A stretch of 17,915 bases of DNA, taken from assembly GCA_002309305.1 (NCBI GenBank), contig DBWR01000012.1, positions 54,795 to 72,709 of the forward strand, read 5' to 3'. Each line of letters begins with the position of its first letter. The first letter of the stretch is position 1. This stretch comes from Treponema sp. UBA1233 (lineage in GTDB: Bacteria; Spirochaetota; Spirochaetia; Treponematales; Treponemataceae). The translations under genes and the position numbers were made by a program. Below the pieces are notes generated by a model. It saw only the letters and a list, made by a program, of their open reading frames with translations, searched no databases and had not been told where the DNA came from. This document shows positions 6,461 to 13,749 of this stretch, piece by piece.

Positions 6461-7762
6461 ATGGTTATTTCTTCTATTGATTTGAAAGACGGACATGTTG
6501 TTCAGTTGAAAAACGGCAGGGATTTGGTCTTGCAGCGGGATGATGCGGACTCCCTCATTTCTGAATTTGATACATACGGCGAGGTTGCGATAATCGATCT
6601 GGATGCGGCAATGCGCAATACGGACGAAAAGGGCAACACCAAGAATACGGAACTTTTAAAGTCACTGCTGCGCAAGGGCAACGTAAGGGTAGGCGGAGGA
6701 ATTCGCGACGTAAAGAAAGCCCGGCAGCTGATTTCACTTGGGGCGGAAAAAGTCATCATCGGTTCGGCCGCATGGAATGCGGAAAGGAAATCGGAAGGCG
6801 ACCCAATACTCAACACGGAATTCCTCAAGGAACTCTGTGATGCAATCGGAAAACAGCGGGTCATAATCTCTGTGGATGCAATCAACGGTAAAATCGCACT
6901 CAAGGGATGGACGGAAACCGCTAACATTTCCCTTGTGGAAGGGGCAAAGGCGGCGGAACAGTTTGCAAGCGAGCTTTTGTTCACCTGTGTGGAAAAGGAA
7001 GGCTGCATGCAGGGCACGGACATGAGCATGGTCAAGTCCCTTCGCGAAGCCGTAAAGTGCCGTGTGGTTGCGGCTGGTGGAGTAAACTCACTTGATCAGA
7101 TAGAAGAACTTGAACGACTGGGCTGTGACGTTCAGCTTGGAATGGCACTCTATACCGGAAAAGTCGGCCTAAAGGACAGCTTCATCCGATGCCTTGACTG
7201 GAAGAAAGTTGACGGAATGATTCCCGTAATCGCACAAAGCACCCACGGTCAGGTTCTGATGATGGGATATTCAAACAAAGAGGCCCTTGAAAAATCATTC
7301 GAGACAAAGAAACTCACATTCTTCAGCAGGACGCGAAACACCCTCTGGACAAAGGGCGAGACAAGCAACAATTACCTGAACCTTGTACGCATGCGAGCTG
7401 ACTGCGACCGTGACACAATCCTTGCAACAGTTGTGCCCGACGGACCTACATGCCACACCGGACACTGGACATGCTTTGGTTCGGAAGCGGACGAAAAGAG
7501 CAGCATGGAACGCCTGTACCAGACCATAAGCGAACGTTTTGCAAATCCACGTCCCGGAAGCTATACGGCCACCCTGAACGACAAGCGTGTTCGCGAAAAG
7601 GTAATGGAAGAAGCCGAGGAACTTACAGAAGCCGAAGGAAAGGGCGAAGTTGTATGGGAAGCGGCAGACCTTTTGTATTTTGCAAGCGTGCTGATGTACA
7701 AGGAAGGCGTGACCTGGCAGGACGTCTATGATGAACTGGACAAGAGGCACAAAGAAAAATAG
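6461..7762 (+). CDS. Histidine biosynthesis fusion HisA-HisI-HisE
   Basis: One 433-aa protein with three enzymes of histidine synthesis. Residues 1-245 are ProFAR isomerase (HisA, a TIM barrel): catalytic Asp7 in SSIDLKDG, Asp139 in ISVDAINGK, phosphate-binding GGGIRD (78-83) and AAGGV (204-208). Residues about 250-340 are PR-AMP cyclohydrolase (HisI): WTKGETSNN (296-304), the metal-binding DCDRDT (314-319) and TCHTGH (330-335). Residues about 348-433 are PR-ATP pyrophosphohydrolase (HisE): EEAEELTEA (383-391) and WEAADLLYF (399-407). These are steps 4, 3 and 2 of the pathway; HisI-HisE fusions are common, but HisA in front is unusual to me. All key residues seem present. There is no frame break at the junctions. 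The M50 protease gene starts at the very next base after the stop. Confidence 0.93.
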   Translation: MVISSIDLKDGHVVQLKNGRDLVLQRDDADSLISEFDTYGEVAIIDLDAAMRNTDEKGNTKNTELLKSLLRKGNVRVGGGIRDVKKARQLISLGAEKVIIGSAAWNAERKSEGDPILNTEFLKELCDAIGKQRVIISVDAINGKIALKGWTETANISLVEGAKAAEQFASELLFTCVEKEGCMQGTDMSMVKSLREAVKCRVVAAGGVNSLDQIEELERLGCDVQLGMALYTGKVGLKDSFIRCLDWKKVDGMIPVIAQSTHGQVLMMGYSNKEALEKSFETKKLTFFSRTRNTLWTKGETSNNYLNLVRMRADCDRDTILATVVPDGPTCHTGHWTCFGSEADEKSSMERLYQTISERFANPRPGSYTATLNDKRVREKVMEEAEELTEAEGKGEVVWEAADLLYFASVLMYKEGVTWQDVYDELDKRHKEK

Positions 7763-8404
7763 ATGAATAACTTCGATCTTGTGTCCAAGCTATATCTCAT
7801 TCCCGGCATTGTGCTGGGACTTACCCTCCATGAATACTGTCACGCTCTGGCGGCATTCAAGCTGGGGGATGAGACGGCAAAGACAGAAGGCAGGCTCACG
7901 TTCAATCCGCTCAAACACATTGATCCGCTGGGATTCATCTTCATTCTTTTTGCGGGATTCGGCTGGGCAAAACCTGTTTCATTCCACCCGGAAAACCTGT
8001 CACACCCACGAAGGGACAAGGCACTCATTGCGGCGGCGGGTCCACTTTCAAATCTGGCTTTGGGACTTGCATCAATGATGTTCATCAAGTTTGCGACTCC
8101 CCTTCTCTACAAGATGAACATTCCGTTCAACATCGTGTACGTGATATCATACGTCATACTGGACATGGCGCTCATAAACCTGGGGCTTTTTGTATTCAAC
8201 ATTCTTCCGCTTCCACCACTTGACGGAAGCCACATCTTCCTTGCAGGCCTTAACCTTAAACCCGAAACTGAAAACAAAATCTACCGCTACGGAACAATTA
8301 TTCTATTCGCAATCATCATCCTTGAAAACGTCCTTGGCTACGACATAATCCCCATCGGAAAATTCACAGGCTGGGTCTTCAACCTCTTTTTCCCCGGTGA
8401 GTAA
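7763..8404 (+). CDS. Site-2 protease family (M50) membrane protein
   Basis: A 213-aa integral membrane zinc metalloprotease of the compact site-2 protease group without a PDZ domain. Zinc ligands are in HEYCH (23-27, the HExxH motif) inside the first membrane helix and in the C-terminal NILPLPPLDG (146-155), where the Asp completes the site. FNPLKHIDPLG (47-57) and GWAKPV (67-72) are the usual loop motifs of this group. Hydrophobic helices lie at about 10-30, 56-66, 88-110, 123-148 and 170-190. Such enzymes cleave membrane-spanning substrates; the target here is unknown. It begins immediately after the hisAIE stop codon with no strong ribosome-binding site, so it is probably translated by coupling to hisAIE. 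That need not mean a link to histidine synthesis. Confidence 0.9.
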   Translation: MNNFDLVSKLYLIPGIVLGLTLHEYCHALAAFKLGDETAKTEGRLTFNPLKHIDPLGFIFILFAGFGWAKPVSFHPENLSHPRRDKALIAAAGPLSNLALGLASMMFIKFATPLLYKMNIPFNIVYVISYVILDMALINLGLFVFNILPLPPLDGSHIFLAGLNLKPETENKIYRYGTIILFAIIILENVLGYDIIPIGKFTGWVFNLFFPGE

Positions 8405-8406
8405 AC

Positions 8407-8440
8407 ATAGCTATATTATCCTTGCTTTTATAGCTATATT
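8407..8440 (+). promoter_or_regulatory. Direct-repeat operator at the phd-vapC promoter
   Basis: The 11-base sequence ATAGCTATATT occurs at 8407-8417 and again at 8430-8440, 23 bases apart (about two helical turns, so both lie on nearly the same face). Each begins with the perfect 8-base palindrome ATAGCTAT. The second copy lies between the -35 and -10 boxes and the first just upstream of the -35. This fits autorepression by the Phd/YefM antitoxin alone or with its toxin; binding is inferred. Confidence 0.6.
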
Positions 8441-8457
8441 GGTTTATAATTACTTTA
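8422..8457 (+). promoter_or_regulatory. Promoter of the phd-vapC operon
   Basis: TTGCTT (8422-8427), 17 bases, perfect TATAAT (8445-8450), predicted start near 8457. The 28-base leader carries AAGGAGG at 8471-8477, seven bases before the ATG, the strongest ribosome-binding site in the window. High translation of the antitoxin would be expected for this type of system. Confidence 0.65.
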
Positions 8458-8484
8458 GAAACCATTGTTTAAGGAGGCCAGTTT

Positions 8485-8796
8485 ATGAATACAATTCCAA
8501 TGTATGAGGCAAAGAACAAATTACCCCTTTACATGCATCAGGCAGAAACCGCAGGGCCTGTTTTTATCTCACGCAGAAATAAAACCGTAGGGGTACTGAT
8601 TTCAATTCAGGACTATAACAAATTTGTGTCCCAAAAGCCAAAGAAAACAATCCTTGAATGTGCGGCTGAATTCCGAAAGAAAGTTGACGACACACTCACC
8701 GACGAGGAAATAGACAGGATATTTGATGTAAGGGATCATTCAACAAAAGGAACAAGCTGGGAAGATGATGTTTTTAAAGGAGTGTTTGACGACTGA
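8485..8796 (+). CDS. Type II antitoxin, Phd/YefM family
   Basis: A 103-aa antitoxin. Residues 1-55 match the Phd/YefM DNA-binding domain: MNTIPMYEAKNKLP, then GPVFISRRNKTVGVLISIQDY, the dimer-forming and DNA-contacting part. Residues 60-103 are acidic and probably unfolded until they wrap the toxin (LTDEEIDRIFDVRD and the last residues WEDDVFKGVFDD). It should neutralise the PIN-domain toxin encoded next and repress its own promoter through the ATAGCTAT repeats. The stop TGA shares one base with the toxin ATG (TGATG), a common arrangement for coupled translation. Confidence 0.9.
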   Translation: MNTIPMYEAKNKLPLYMHQAETAGPVFISRRNKTVGVLISIQDYNKFVSQKPKKTILECAAEFRKKVDDTLTDEEIDRIFDVRDHSTKGTSWEDDVFKGVFDD

Positions 8797-9251
8797 TGAA
8801 TGAGTATAATGATTACAATGAAGACGAACCTCATTATCTTTTGGATTCAAATATCGTATCCGAATTGATTAAACGGGATGCAGATTTTAATGTGATACAA
8901 AAAATTGCGGAACATAATTCAGACTGTGCCATCTGTTCTCCTACCTTACATGAACTTCTTTACGGATATGAAAAAATGGCAGATGGAGCAAAGAAGACTT
9001 TTCTTGGGAATTATATAAATGATGATGTTCTTGAAAATTTTAGAGTAAAACACTATTCAGAAAAATCCAGTCGGATTCATGCAAAAATCCGAGCTGATGC
9101 AGAACGAATTGGAAAACCAGTGCCCTTTTCCGACAGCATGATAGCCGCTATCGCCCTGGCAAACCACATGGTTTTAGTTACAAGAAACACAAAACACTTT
9201 GAAGCCATCCAGAAAGTTAGCAATCTTGAGATAGAAAACTGGTTTGAATGA
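8796..9251 (+). CDS. PIN-domain toxin, VapC-like ribonuclease
   Basis: A 151-aa PIN-domain protein, probably a metal-dependent endoribonuclease toxin. The acidic active-site residues are visible: Asp17 (YLLDSNI), Glu53 (TLHELLYG), Asp113 (FSDSMIAAIA) and Asn131 in TRNTKHF, the order and spacing of VapC toxins. The first 12 residues (NEYNDYNEDEPH) are an acidic extension not needed for the fold. The start overlaps the antitoxin stop by one base; AAAGGAG at 8776-8782 is somewhat far (13 bases), so translational coupling probably keeps toxin below antitoxin. The RNA target cannot be deduced. All key residues are intact, so the toxin is likely active. Confidence 0.9.
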   Translation: MNEYNDYNEDEPHYLLDSNIVSELIKRDADFNVIQKIAEHNSDCAICSPTLHELLYGYEKMADGAKKTFLGNYINDDVLENFRVKHYSEKSSRIHAKIRADAERIGKPVPFSDSMIAAIALANHMVLVTRNTKHFEAIQKVSNLEIENWFE

Positions 9252-9293
9252 TGTGTTAAAGGATAATTCACCATAATTCTCAATTTTCCTCCT

Positions 9294-9335
9294 TCATCTT
9301 TCAGTTTTCAACTTTCAACTTTCCACTTTCATCTT
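9294..9335 (+). repeat. Six tandem pyrimidine-rich heptads upstream of queD
   Basis: Heptads of the form TCAACTT follow one another without gaps: TCATCTT, TCAGTTT, TCAACTT, TCAACTT, TCCACTT, TCATCTT. The last two overlap the -35 region of the queD promoter. Runs of this kind can grow or shrink by slippage; they could also be a tandem binding site, but there is no direct evidence for that. Confidence 0.6.
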
Positions 9336-9362
9336 CCTAATATTAATGGTATAATATGCCTA
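9327..9362 (+). promoter_or_regulatory. Promoter of queD-sbcDC, leaderless
   Basis: A perfect TATAAT (9350-9355) preceded by GG lies six bases before the ATG at 9362, so transcription is predicted to start exactly at that A. The -35 position (9327-9332, TTTCAT) is weak. The earlier in-frame ATG at 9356 directly abuts the -10 box and would not be in the transcript. There is no Shine-Dalgarno site. Confidence 0.6.
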
Positions 9363-9751
9363 TGTTTGAAATCAGAGTTGAGGCGGATTTTGCGGCCGCT
9401 CATTTTTTACAGGATTATCACGGCAAGTGCGAAAACCTTCACGGACACAATTACAAGGTTTATGCACATGTAAAAAGCAATACGCTGGACGATGGCGGAA
9501 TGGCCTTGGATTTTTCCGTGCTCAAGAAAACGCTCAGGGAAGTATGCAAGATCATGGACCACACGAACCTGAATGACATGCCTGTGTTCAAGCAGAATCC
9601 CTCTGCAGAACGAATTGCACTTTTCATCTTCAATTCGATCGTGGAAAAAATGCCTGAGCTTGCATTTGACGGCGACACGAACAAACTGCACCTTTTTGCC
9701 GTGGATGTATTTGAAACCGACACAAGCCGAGCAAGGTATACGATATACTGA
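9362..9751 (+). CDS. queD: 6-carboxytetrahydropterin synthase (QueD)
   Basis: A 129-aa enzyme of the 6-pyruvoyl-tetrahydropterin synthase fold. QueD converts dihydroneopterin triphosphate to 6-carboxy-tetrahydropterin, the second step of queuosine (7-deazaguanine) synthesis. Zinc ligands are His14 (AAAHF), His27 and His29; Cys23 in CENLHGH is the catalytic cysteine, and the Cys-x3-His-Gly-His spacing points to QueD rather than the animal-type enzyme. MDHTNLND (65-72) and Glu118 complete the active site; NPSAERIA (79-86) matches the usual NPTAEN motif. I prefer the ATG at 9362 over the one at 9356 because of the promoter position. No queC, queE or queF is nearby. It is followed after 24 bases by sbcD, so the three genes are probably one operon. 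Confidence 0.88.
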   Translation: MFEIRVEADFAAAHFLQDYHGKCENLHGHNYKVYAHVKSNTLDDGGMALDFSVLKKTLREVCKIMDHTNLNDMPVFKQNPSAERIALFIFNSIVEKMPELAFDGDTNKLHLFAVDVFETDTSRARYTIY

Positions 9752-9764
9752 ACCGCTTTTTTTT

Positions 9765-9778
9765 GGAGGGGACAATTG
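9765..9778 (+). promoter_or_regulatory. Strong ribosome-binding site for a TTG start (sbcD)
   Basis: GGAGG at 9765-9769 lies six bases before TTG at 9776-9778. No ATG in this frame gives a complete first strand, so the TTG start is well supported. Use of TTG may hold SbcD below SbcC, whose ATG has an equally strong site (GGGAGGAA, 10881-10888). Confidence 0.7.
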
Positions 9779-10894
9779 AAATTCATTCATCTTTCGGACC
9801 TTCACATCGGAAAACGCGTAAATGAATTTTCCATGCTGGAAGACCAGCGTTTCATCCTTACTCAAATTCTTGAAATAATAAAACATGAACAGCCTGATGC
9901 GGTATTGATTGCGGGCGACATTTATGACATTACCCAGCCCTCGGTGGAAGCAATTAACCTTTTGGACGATTTTCTTGATGAGCTTTTTTCGCTCAAGATT
10001 CACACGATGATAATAAGCGGCAACCATGATTCTGCAGAACGCATATCGTTTGGTTCCAATAGAATGGTGGAGCACATGCACATATGTCCAGCATACGACG
10101 GTCTGACACACAAGGTAACTTTATCCGATGAAAACGGTGAAGTTGATTTTTTCATGCTGCCCTTTGTAAAACCAGTGACAGTCCGCTCTATATTCCCTGA
10201 CGAAGAAATACTCGATTATACAGGCGCGGTAAAGTCTGCCATCTCACACATGAATGTTGATGCGACAAAACGAAATGTACTGATTGCACATCAGTTTGTA
10301 ACTGGAGCCACACGATGTGATTCAGAAGAAATATCGCTTGGAGGACAGGACAACATAGATGCAAGCGTATTCTCTCCTTTTGACTATGTTGCACTGGGAC
10401 ACATCCACGGTCCTCAAAAAGTTGAACGCGATACCATCCGCTATTGTGGCACTCCGCTCAAATACTCATTTTCCGAAAAGAACCACAACAAATCCGTTAC
10501 GGTCGTTCAATTCAATTCCAAGGACGACATTCAGATTTCGACACAAAAGCTACCCCCCCTGCACGACATGAGGGAAATCCGCGGAAGCTATGCGGAAGTC
10601 ATAACAAAAACAAAAAGCGAAGACTACATCCGCGTAATCCTCACAGATGAAACTCCGATTCCCGACGCACTTTCCGAACTGCGCAAAACATTTCCAAACA
10701 TCATGCGGCTTGAATATGACAATTCACGTACAAGGCTGATTGATTCAGGAACCCAGGGAATTCAAAACGCAAAGCAGCTCAATCCGATGGAAATCTTTTC
10801 TACTTTCTACAGGGAAAGGACTCAGACTGAAATGGACAAAAGGCAGGCGGACTTTGTAAAAAAACTTATTCAAGAAATATGGGAGGAATCCTGA
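9776..10894 (+). CDS. sbcD: Exonuclease SbcCD, subunit D (Mre11-like nuclease)
   Basis: A 372-aa metallophosphoesterase that forms with SbcC a nuclease cutting DNA hairpins and protein-blocked double-strand ends. Manganese-binding motifs in order: LSDLHIG (6-12), AGDIYD (46-51), GNHDS (82-86), AHQFV near residue 165, and LGHIHGP near 206. The C-terminal part (ETPIPDALSELRK, then FSTFYRERTQTEMDKRQ) is the capping domain and the helices that grip the SbcC coiled coil. The start codon is TTG, placed by a strong GGAGGGG at 9765-9771 and by the family N-terminus MKFIHLSDLH. The gene overlaps the sbcC start by one base. Confidence 0.95.
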   Translation: MKFIHLSDLHIGKRVNEFSMLEDQRFILTQILEIIKHEQPDAVLIAGDIYDITQPSVEAINLLDDFLDELFSLKIHTMIISGNHDSAERISFGSNRMVEHMHICPAYDGLTHKVTLSDENGEVDFFMLPFVKPVTVRSIFPDEEILDYTGAVKSAISHMNVDATKRNVLIAHQFVTGATRCDSEEISLGGQDNIDASVFSPFDYVALGHIHGPQKVERDTIRYCGTPLKYSFSEKNHNKSVTVVQFNSKDDIQISTQKLPPLHDMREIRGSYAEVITKTKSEDYIRVILTDETPIPDALSELRKTFPNIMRLEYDNSRTRLIDSGTQGIQNAKQLNPMEIFSTFYRERTQTEMDKRQADFVKKLIQEIWEES

Positions 10895-13674
10895 TGCGCC
10901 CACTCAAACTCATCATCACAGGATTTGAAGCATATGCCAACCGCTGCGAAATCGACTTTACAAAATTTGGTGACGGAACCCTTTACCTCATAACAGGAAA
11001 CACTGGAGCAGGAAAGACAACAATCTTTGACGCCATAACCTACGCACTATACGGGCTTCCAAGCGGAACCTCTCGAAAAGAAAAGATGCTCAGGACTGTA
11101 AACGCAGGGCCAGAGGTACCCACCGAAGTTGACTTTACCTTTGAGTTCAAGAAGAAAAAATACAGAATTATACGAAATCCGGATTATGTGGGACTTTCCA
11201 AAAACAAAAAGACTACAAAAAACATCTCGGGCAACGCAACTTTATTTGATGAAAACGGAGACGTACTGGCAGACTCAAAATCTTTAGTAAGCTCATACAT
11301 CACAAATCTATTGTCGCTTGACAAAGAACAGTTCTGCAGGATTGCAATGATTGCCCAGGGTGATTTCTACAACGTCCTAAATGCTCCGACAAATGAGCGG
11401 AAGGATATTTACAGCAAGATTTTTGGAACCGACCTCTTCAACATCCTTCAAAAAAGAATCAGCGAGGAAACAAAAAAAGCCAGGGATGAAAGCGAAGATA
11501 TAGTCAGAAGAAAAACTGAATGTGTTGAGGCAATTGAAATTCCAGATGAATATAACGGAGACAAATTCTCATCACAAATTCCTGATGCAGAACTGAACCA
11601 AAACATCCTCGACTTGCTTGAATACGATGACAAAAAGCAAAAGCAATGCATAAAGGAACTTGAACAAATCAACAGGGAAATAAAAACCACCGAAGAAAAG
11701 CTTAACGGTACTAAGGACCTTGTCCAAAAGCAGCATAACCTTGAAGATTCAAAACAAAAACTCAAGGAACATGAAGAGGAATTTTCAATTCTCAAAGAAA
11801 ATGCAGAAAAAGAAATGGCAAGGCAGCCGGAAATTGACAAGCTGAATTCAGAACTCACCCTCATAAACGAAAGTTTTTCCAAATACGATTTACTTGAACA
11901 GAAAAAGGAACAGCTTAACAAAAACATAACAAGCATAAATTCAAAAAACAAAGAAATAGAACAGCTCAAAAATCAAAATGAACTTCTTGCCCAATCAATT
12001 GAATCTGCCAAAGAAAAAATCAATTCATATTCCGGAATTGAAGTCGAGGTAGAAAAATTCAAGACCGCAAAAGAAAAGATTACGGAAGAAGGAAAAAAGC
12101 TTTCCGACATAATCGCACAGATAAAAAAACATGATGAACTTCAAAAGCAAAACGAAGAGCTCAAGGTCCAATACTTAAAGGCATCAGATGAGTCCTCTAA
12201 GGCGGCGGAGGAATACCAGAGGGCATTAAAGACATTCCTGGATGCACAGGCCGGAATCCTTGCAAACGACCTGCAAGAAGGAAAGCCCTGTCCTGTATGC
12301 GGTTCAACTTCACATCCCAAACCGGCACACTTGAGCGGACACGCACCAGATCAAACTACGATAGACAAACTGAAAAAACAAAGCCAGAAACTTGAAGACG
12401 AGGCCAAAGAAAAAAGCAGAGATGCATCAAACATTTCAGGCCAAGTCACAACCATAATTGAACAGATTGAATCAAGACTTGTAGAACTGAATTTCAAGGG
12501 GGACATTCACTCTGACTCAAAAGAAGTTGAAGCACGATACAATGAACTTAGAAAGGAATACGTGCAGAAAGAAAACCAGCTAAAAACACTTGAAGCAAAT
12601 CAAAAGGAAAAGACTGAGCTTCAGGAAAGAATTGACGCTGACCAGAAAAAACTTGAAGAAGACAAAAATGCCGTACACAATCTGGAAACGGAAATCGCCG
12701 CATTAAAAAGCTCGGTAAACGAAAATGAAAAGACAATCAGGGAACAACAGAACGCGCTGCCCTACGCAGAAAGAAAGAGCGCACAAAATGCCGCAAAAGA
12801 AATCCAGGATAAAATCAGCGGCATAAAAACCGCACAGGAAAACGCACGCACAAAATTTGACGCATGCAAGGAAGAAATCTCACGCCTTGACGGTATCATA
12901 AGCCAGCAGGAAACGCTCATTTCAGAATTAAAGGAAAAGCTTGGTGATACAGAAGTTGACGTGGAAACACAGGAAAACGCACTCAACGACCTTATACAAA
13001 AACAGGAGCAGATGCAGGATGAACTTGATGAAATAAAGATCCGTCTTGCTCAAAACAAGGCCACTTCAGAAAGGCTGACCAAGTTACAGACAAAGCTAAA
13101 GAAAACCCAGGAGACCTTCCAGTGGATGAACGACCTGGACAATGTGGCTGGCGGAAAAATTACGGAAAACGGAAGGATTGATTTGGAGACCTACGTTCAG
13201 GTTTCCATCTTTGACCGAATCCTTTTTTATGCAAACCAAAGGCTCAAGGACATTGCGGGAAACCAGTACCGTCTTGTTCGCAAGCAAAAGAGCGACGACA
13301 ACCGTTCAAGCTTTGCACTGGATCTGGACATTCAGGACAATTTCTCCGATAAGGTGCGTCCTGTGGCAGGTTTATCCGGCGGCGAGACCTTTGAGGCATC
13401 CCTTGCCCTTGCACTGGGACTTTCCGATGAGATTCAGGCCAATGCGGGTGGAATCGAACTTGACTGTATGTTCATTGACGAAGGTTTTGGAAGCCTTAGT
13501 GAGGAACCGCTGGACAAGGCTGTGAACTGCCTATACTCTCTGGCTCAAGGCAAAAAGCTTGTAGGCATAATCTCCCATGTAGAACGACTGGACGGAAGGA
13601 TTGACGACAAGATTGCCGTAACAAAAGACCCGGTCTACGGAAGTTCTGCCAAAGTGATTTCAAGCCGGGCATAA
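10894..13674 (+). CDS. sbcC: Exonuclease SbcCD, subunit C (Rad50-like ATPase)
   Basis: A 926-aa SMC-like ATPase, partner of SbcD. Residues 1-43 hold the first strand and Walker A (GNTGAGKTT, 35-43). QGDFYNVLNAPTNERKDIY follows near 155-173, a hallmark of SbcC. A long coiled coil, rich in Lys, Glu and Gln, runs from about 190 to 745 and is broken by the zinc hook CPVC (Cys466 and Cys469), through which two molecules join. The C-terminal lobe has the ABC signature LSGGETFEAS (827-836) and Walker B LDCMFIDEGFGSL near 854-866. The start is the ATG overlapping the sbcD TGA (TGATG); a start 15 bases earlier would cover the ribosome-binding site. Length is slightly below the roughly 1000-1050 aa common in the family, from a shorter coiled coil. 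Confidence 0.95.
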   Translation: MRPLKLIITGFEAYANRCEIDFTKFGDGTLYLITGNTGAGKTTIFDAITYALYGLPSGTSRKEKMLRTVNAGPEVPTEVDFTFEFKKKKYRIIRNPDYVGLSKNKKTTKNISGNATLFDENGDVLADSKSLVSSYITNLLSLDKEQFCRIAMIAQGDFYNVLNAPTNERKDIYSKIFGTDLFNILQKRISEETKKARDESEDIVRRKTECVEAIEIPDEYNGDKFSSQIPDAELNQNILDLLEYDDKKQKQCIKELEQINREIKTTEEKLNGTKDLVQKQHNLEDSKQKLKEHEEEFSILKENAEKEMARQPEIDKLNSELTLINESFSKYDLLEQKKEQLNKNITSINSKNKEIEQLKNQNELLAQSIESAKEKINSYSGIEVEVEKFKTAKEKITEEGKKLSDIIAQIKKHDELQKQNEELKVQYLKASDESSKAAEEYQRALKTFLDAQAGILANDLQEGKPCPVCGSTSHPKPAHLSGHAPDQTTIDKLKKQSQKLEDEAKEKSRDASNISGQVTTIIEQIESRLVELNFKGDIHSDSKEVEARYNELRKEYVQKENQLKTLEANQKEKTELQERIDADQKKLEEDKNAVHNLETEIAALKSSVNENEKTIREQQNALPYAERKSAQNAAKEIQDKISGIKTAQENARTKFDACKEEISRLDGIISQQETLISELKEKLGDTEVDVETQENALNDLIQKQEQMQDELDEIKIRLAQNKATSERLTKLQTKLKKTQETFQWMNDLDNVAGGKITENGRIDLETYVQVSIFDRILFYANQRLKDIAGNQYRLVRKQKSDDNRSSFALDLDIQDNFSDKVRPVAGLSGGETFEASLALALGLSDEIQANAGGIELDCMFIDEGFGSLSEEPLDKAVNCLYSLAQGKKLVGIISHVERLDGRIDDKIAVTKDPVYGSSAKVISSRA

Positions 13675-13726
13675 AAAAAAATAAAAAATTCTTTGCAAAA
13701 ATTGTCAAAAAACCCCTACCCCTGCA

Positions 13727-13745
13727 CCATATATATATATGGAGG
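13727..13745 (+). promoter_or_regulatory. CC(AT)6GG palindrome overlapping the recQ ribosome-binding site
   Basis: Bases 13727-13742 form a perfect 16-base palindrome of CC, six AT units and GG; its last two bases are the first two of GGAGG (13741-13745), the ribosome-binding site four bases before the recQ ATG. The same AT tract offers TATATA as a -10 box, and TTGTCA at 13702-13707 is a possible -35 with a rather long 22-base spacer. Confidence 0.5.
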
Positions 13746-13749
13746 CTGT

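Noticed and set aside
9294..9335. CRISPR-like array
   Set aside because: The heptads are contiguous without spacers and far too short; no cas genes are present.
10879..10893. Earlier start for sbcC
   Set aside because: It includes the ribosome-binding site GGGAGGAA and adds residues not in the family N-terminus; ATG at 10894 overlaps the sbcD stop as expected.
11448..11969. 173-codon open frame antisense to sbcC
   Set aside because: Serine/phenylalanine/leucine-rich translation typical of the reverse strand of a Lys/Glu-rich coiled coil; no start signals.
13693..13749. Upstream extension of recQ
   Set aside because: The extension crosses the AT tract and the GGAGG site; the start at 13750 is well placed and the extra residues are not conserved RecQ sequence.
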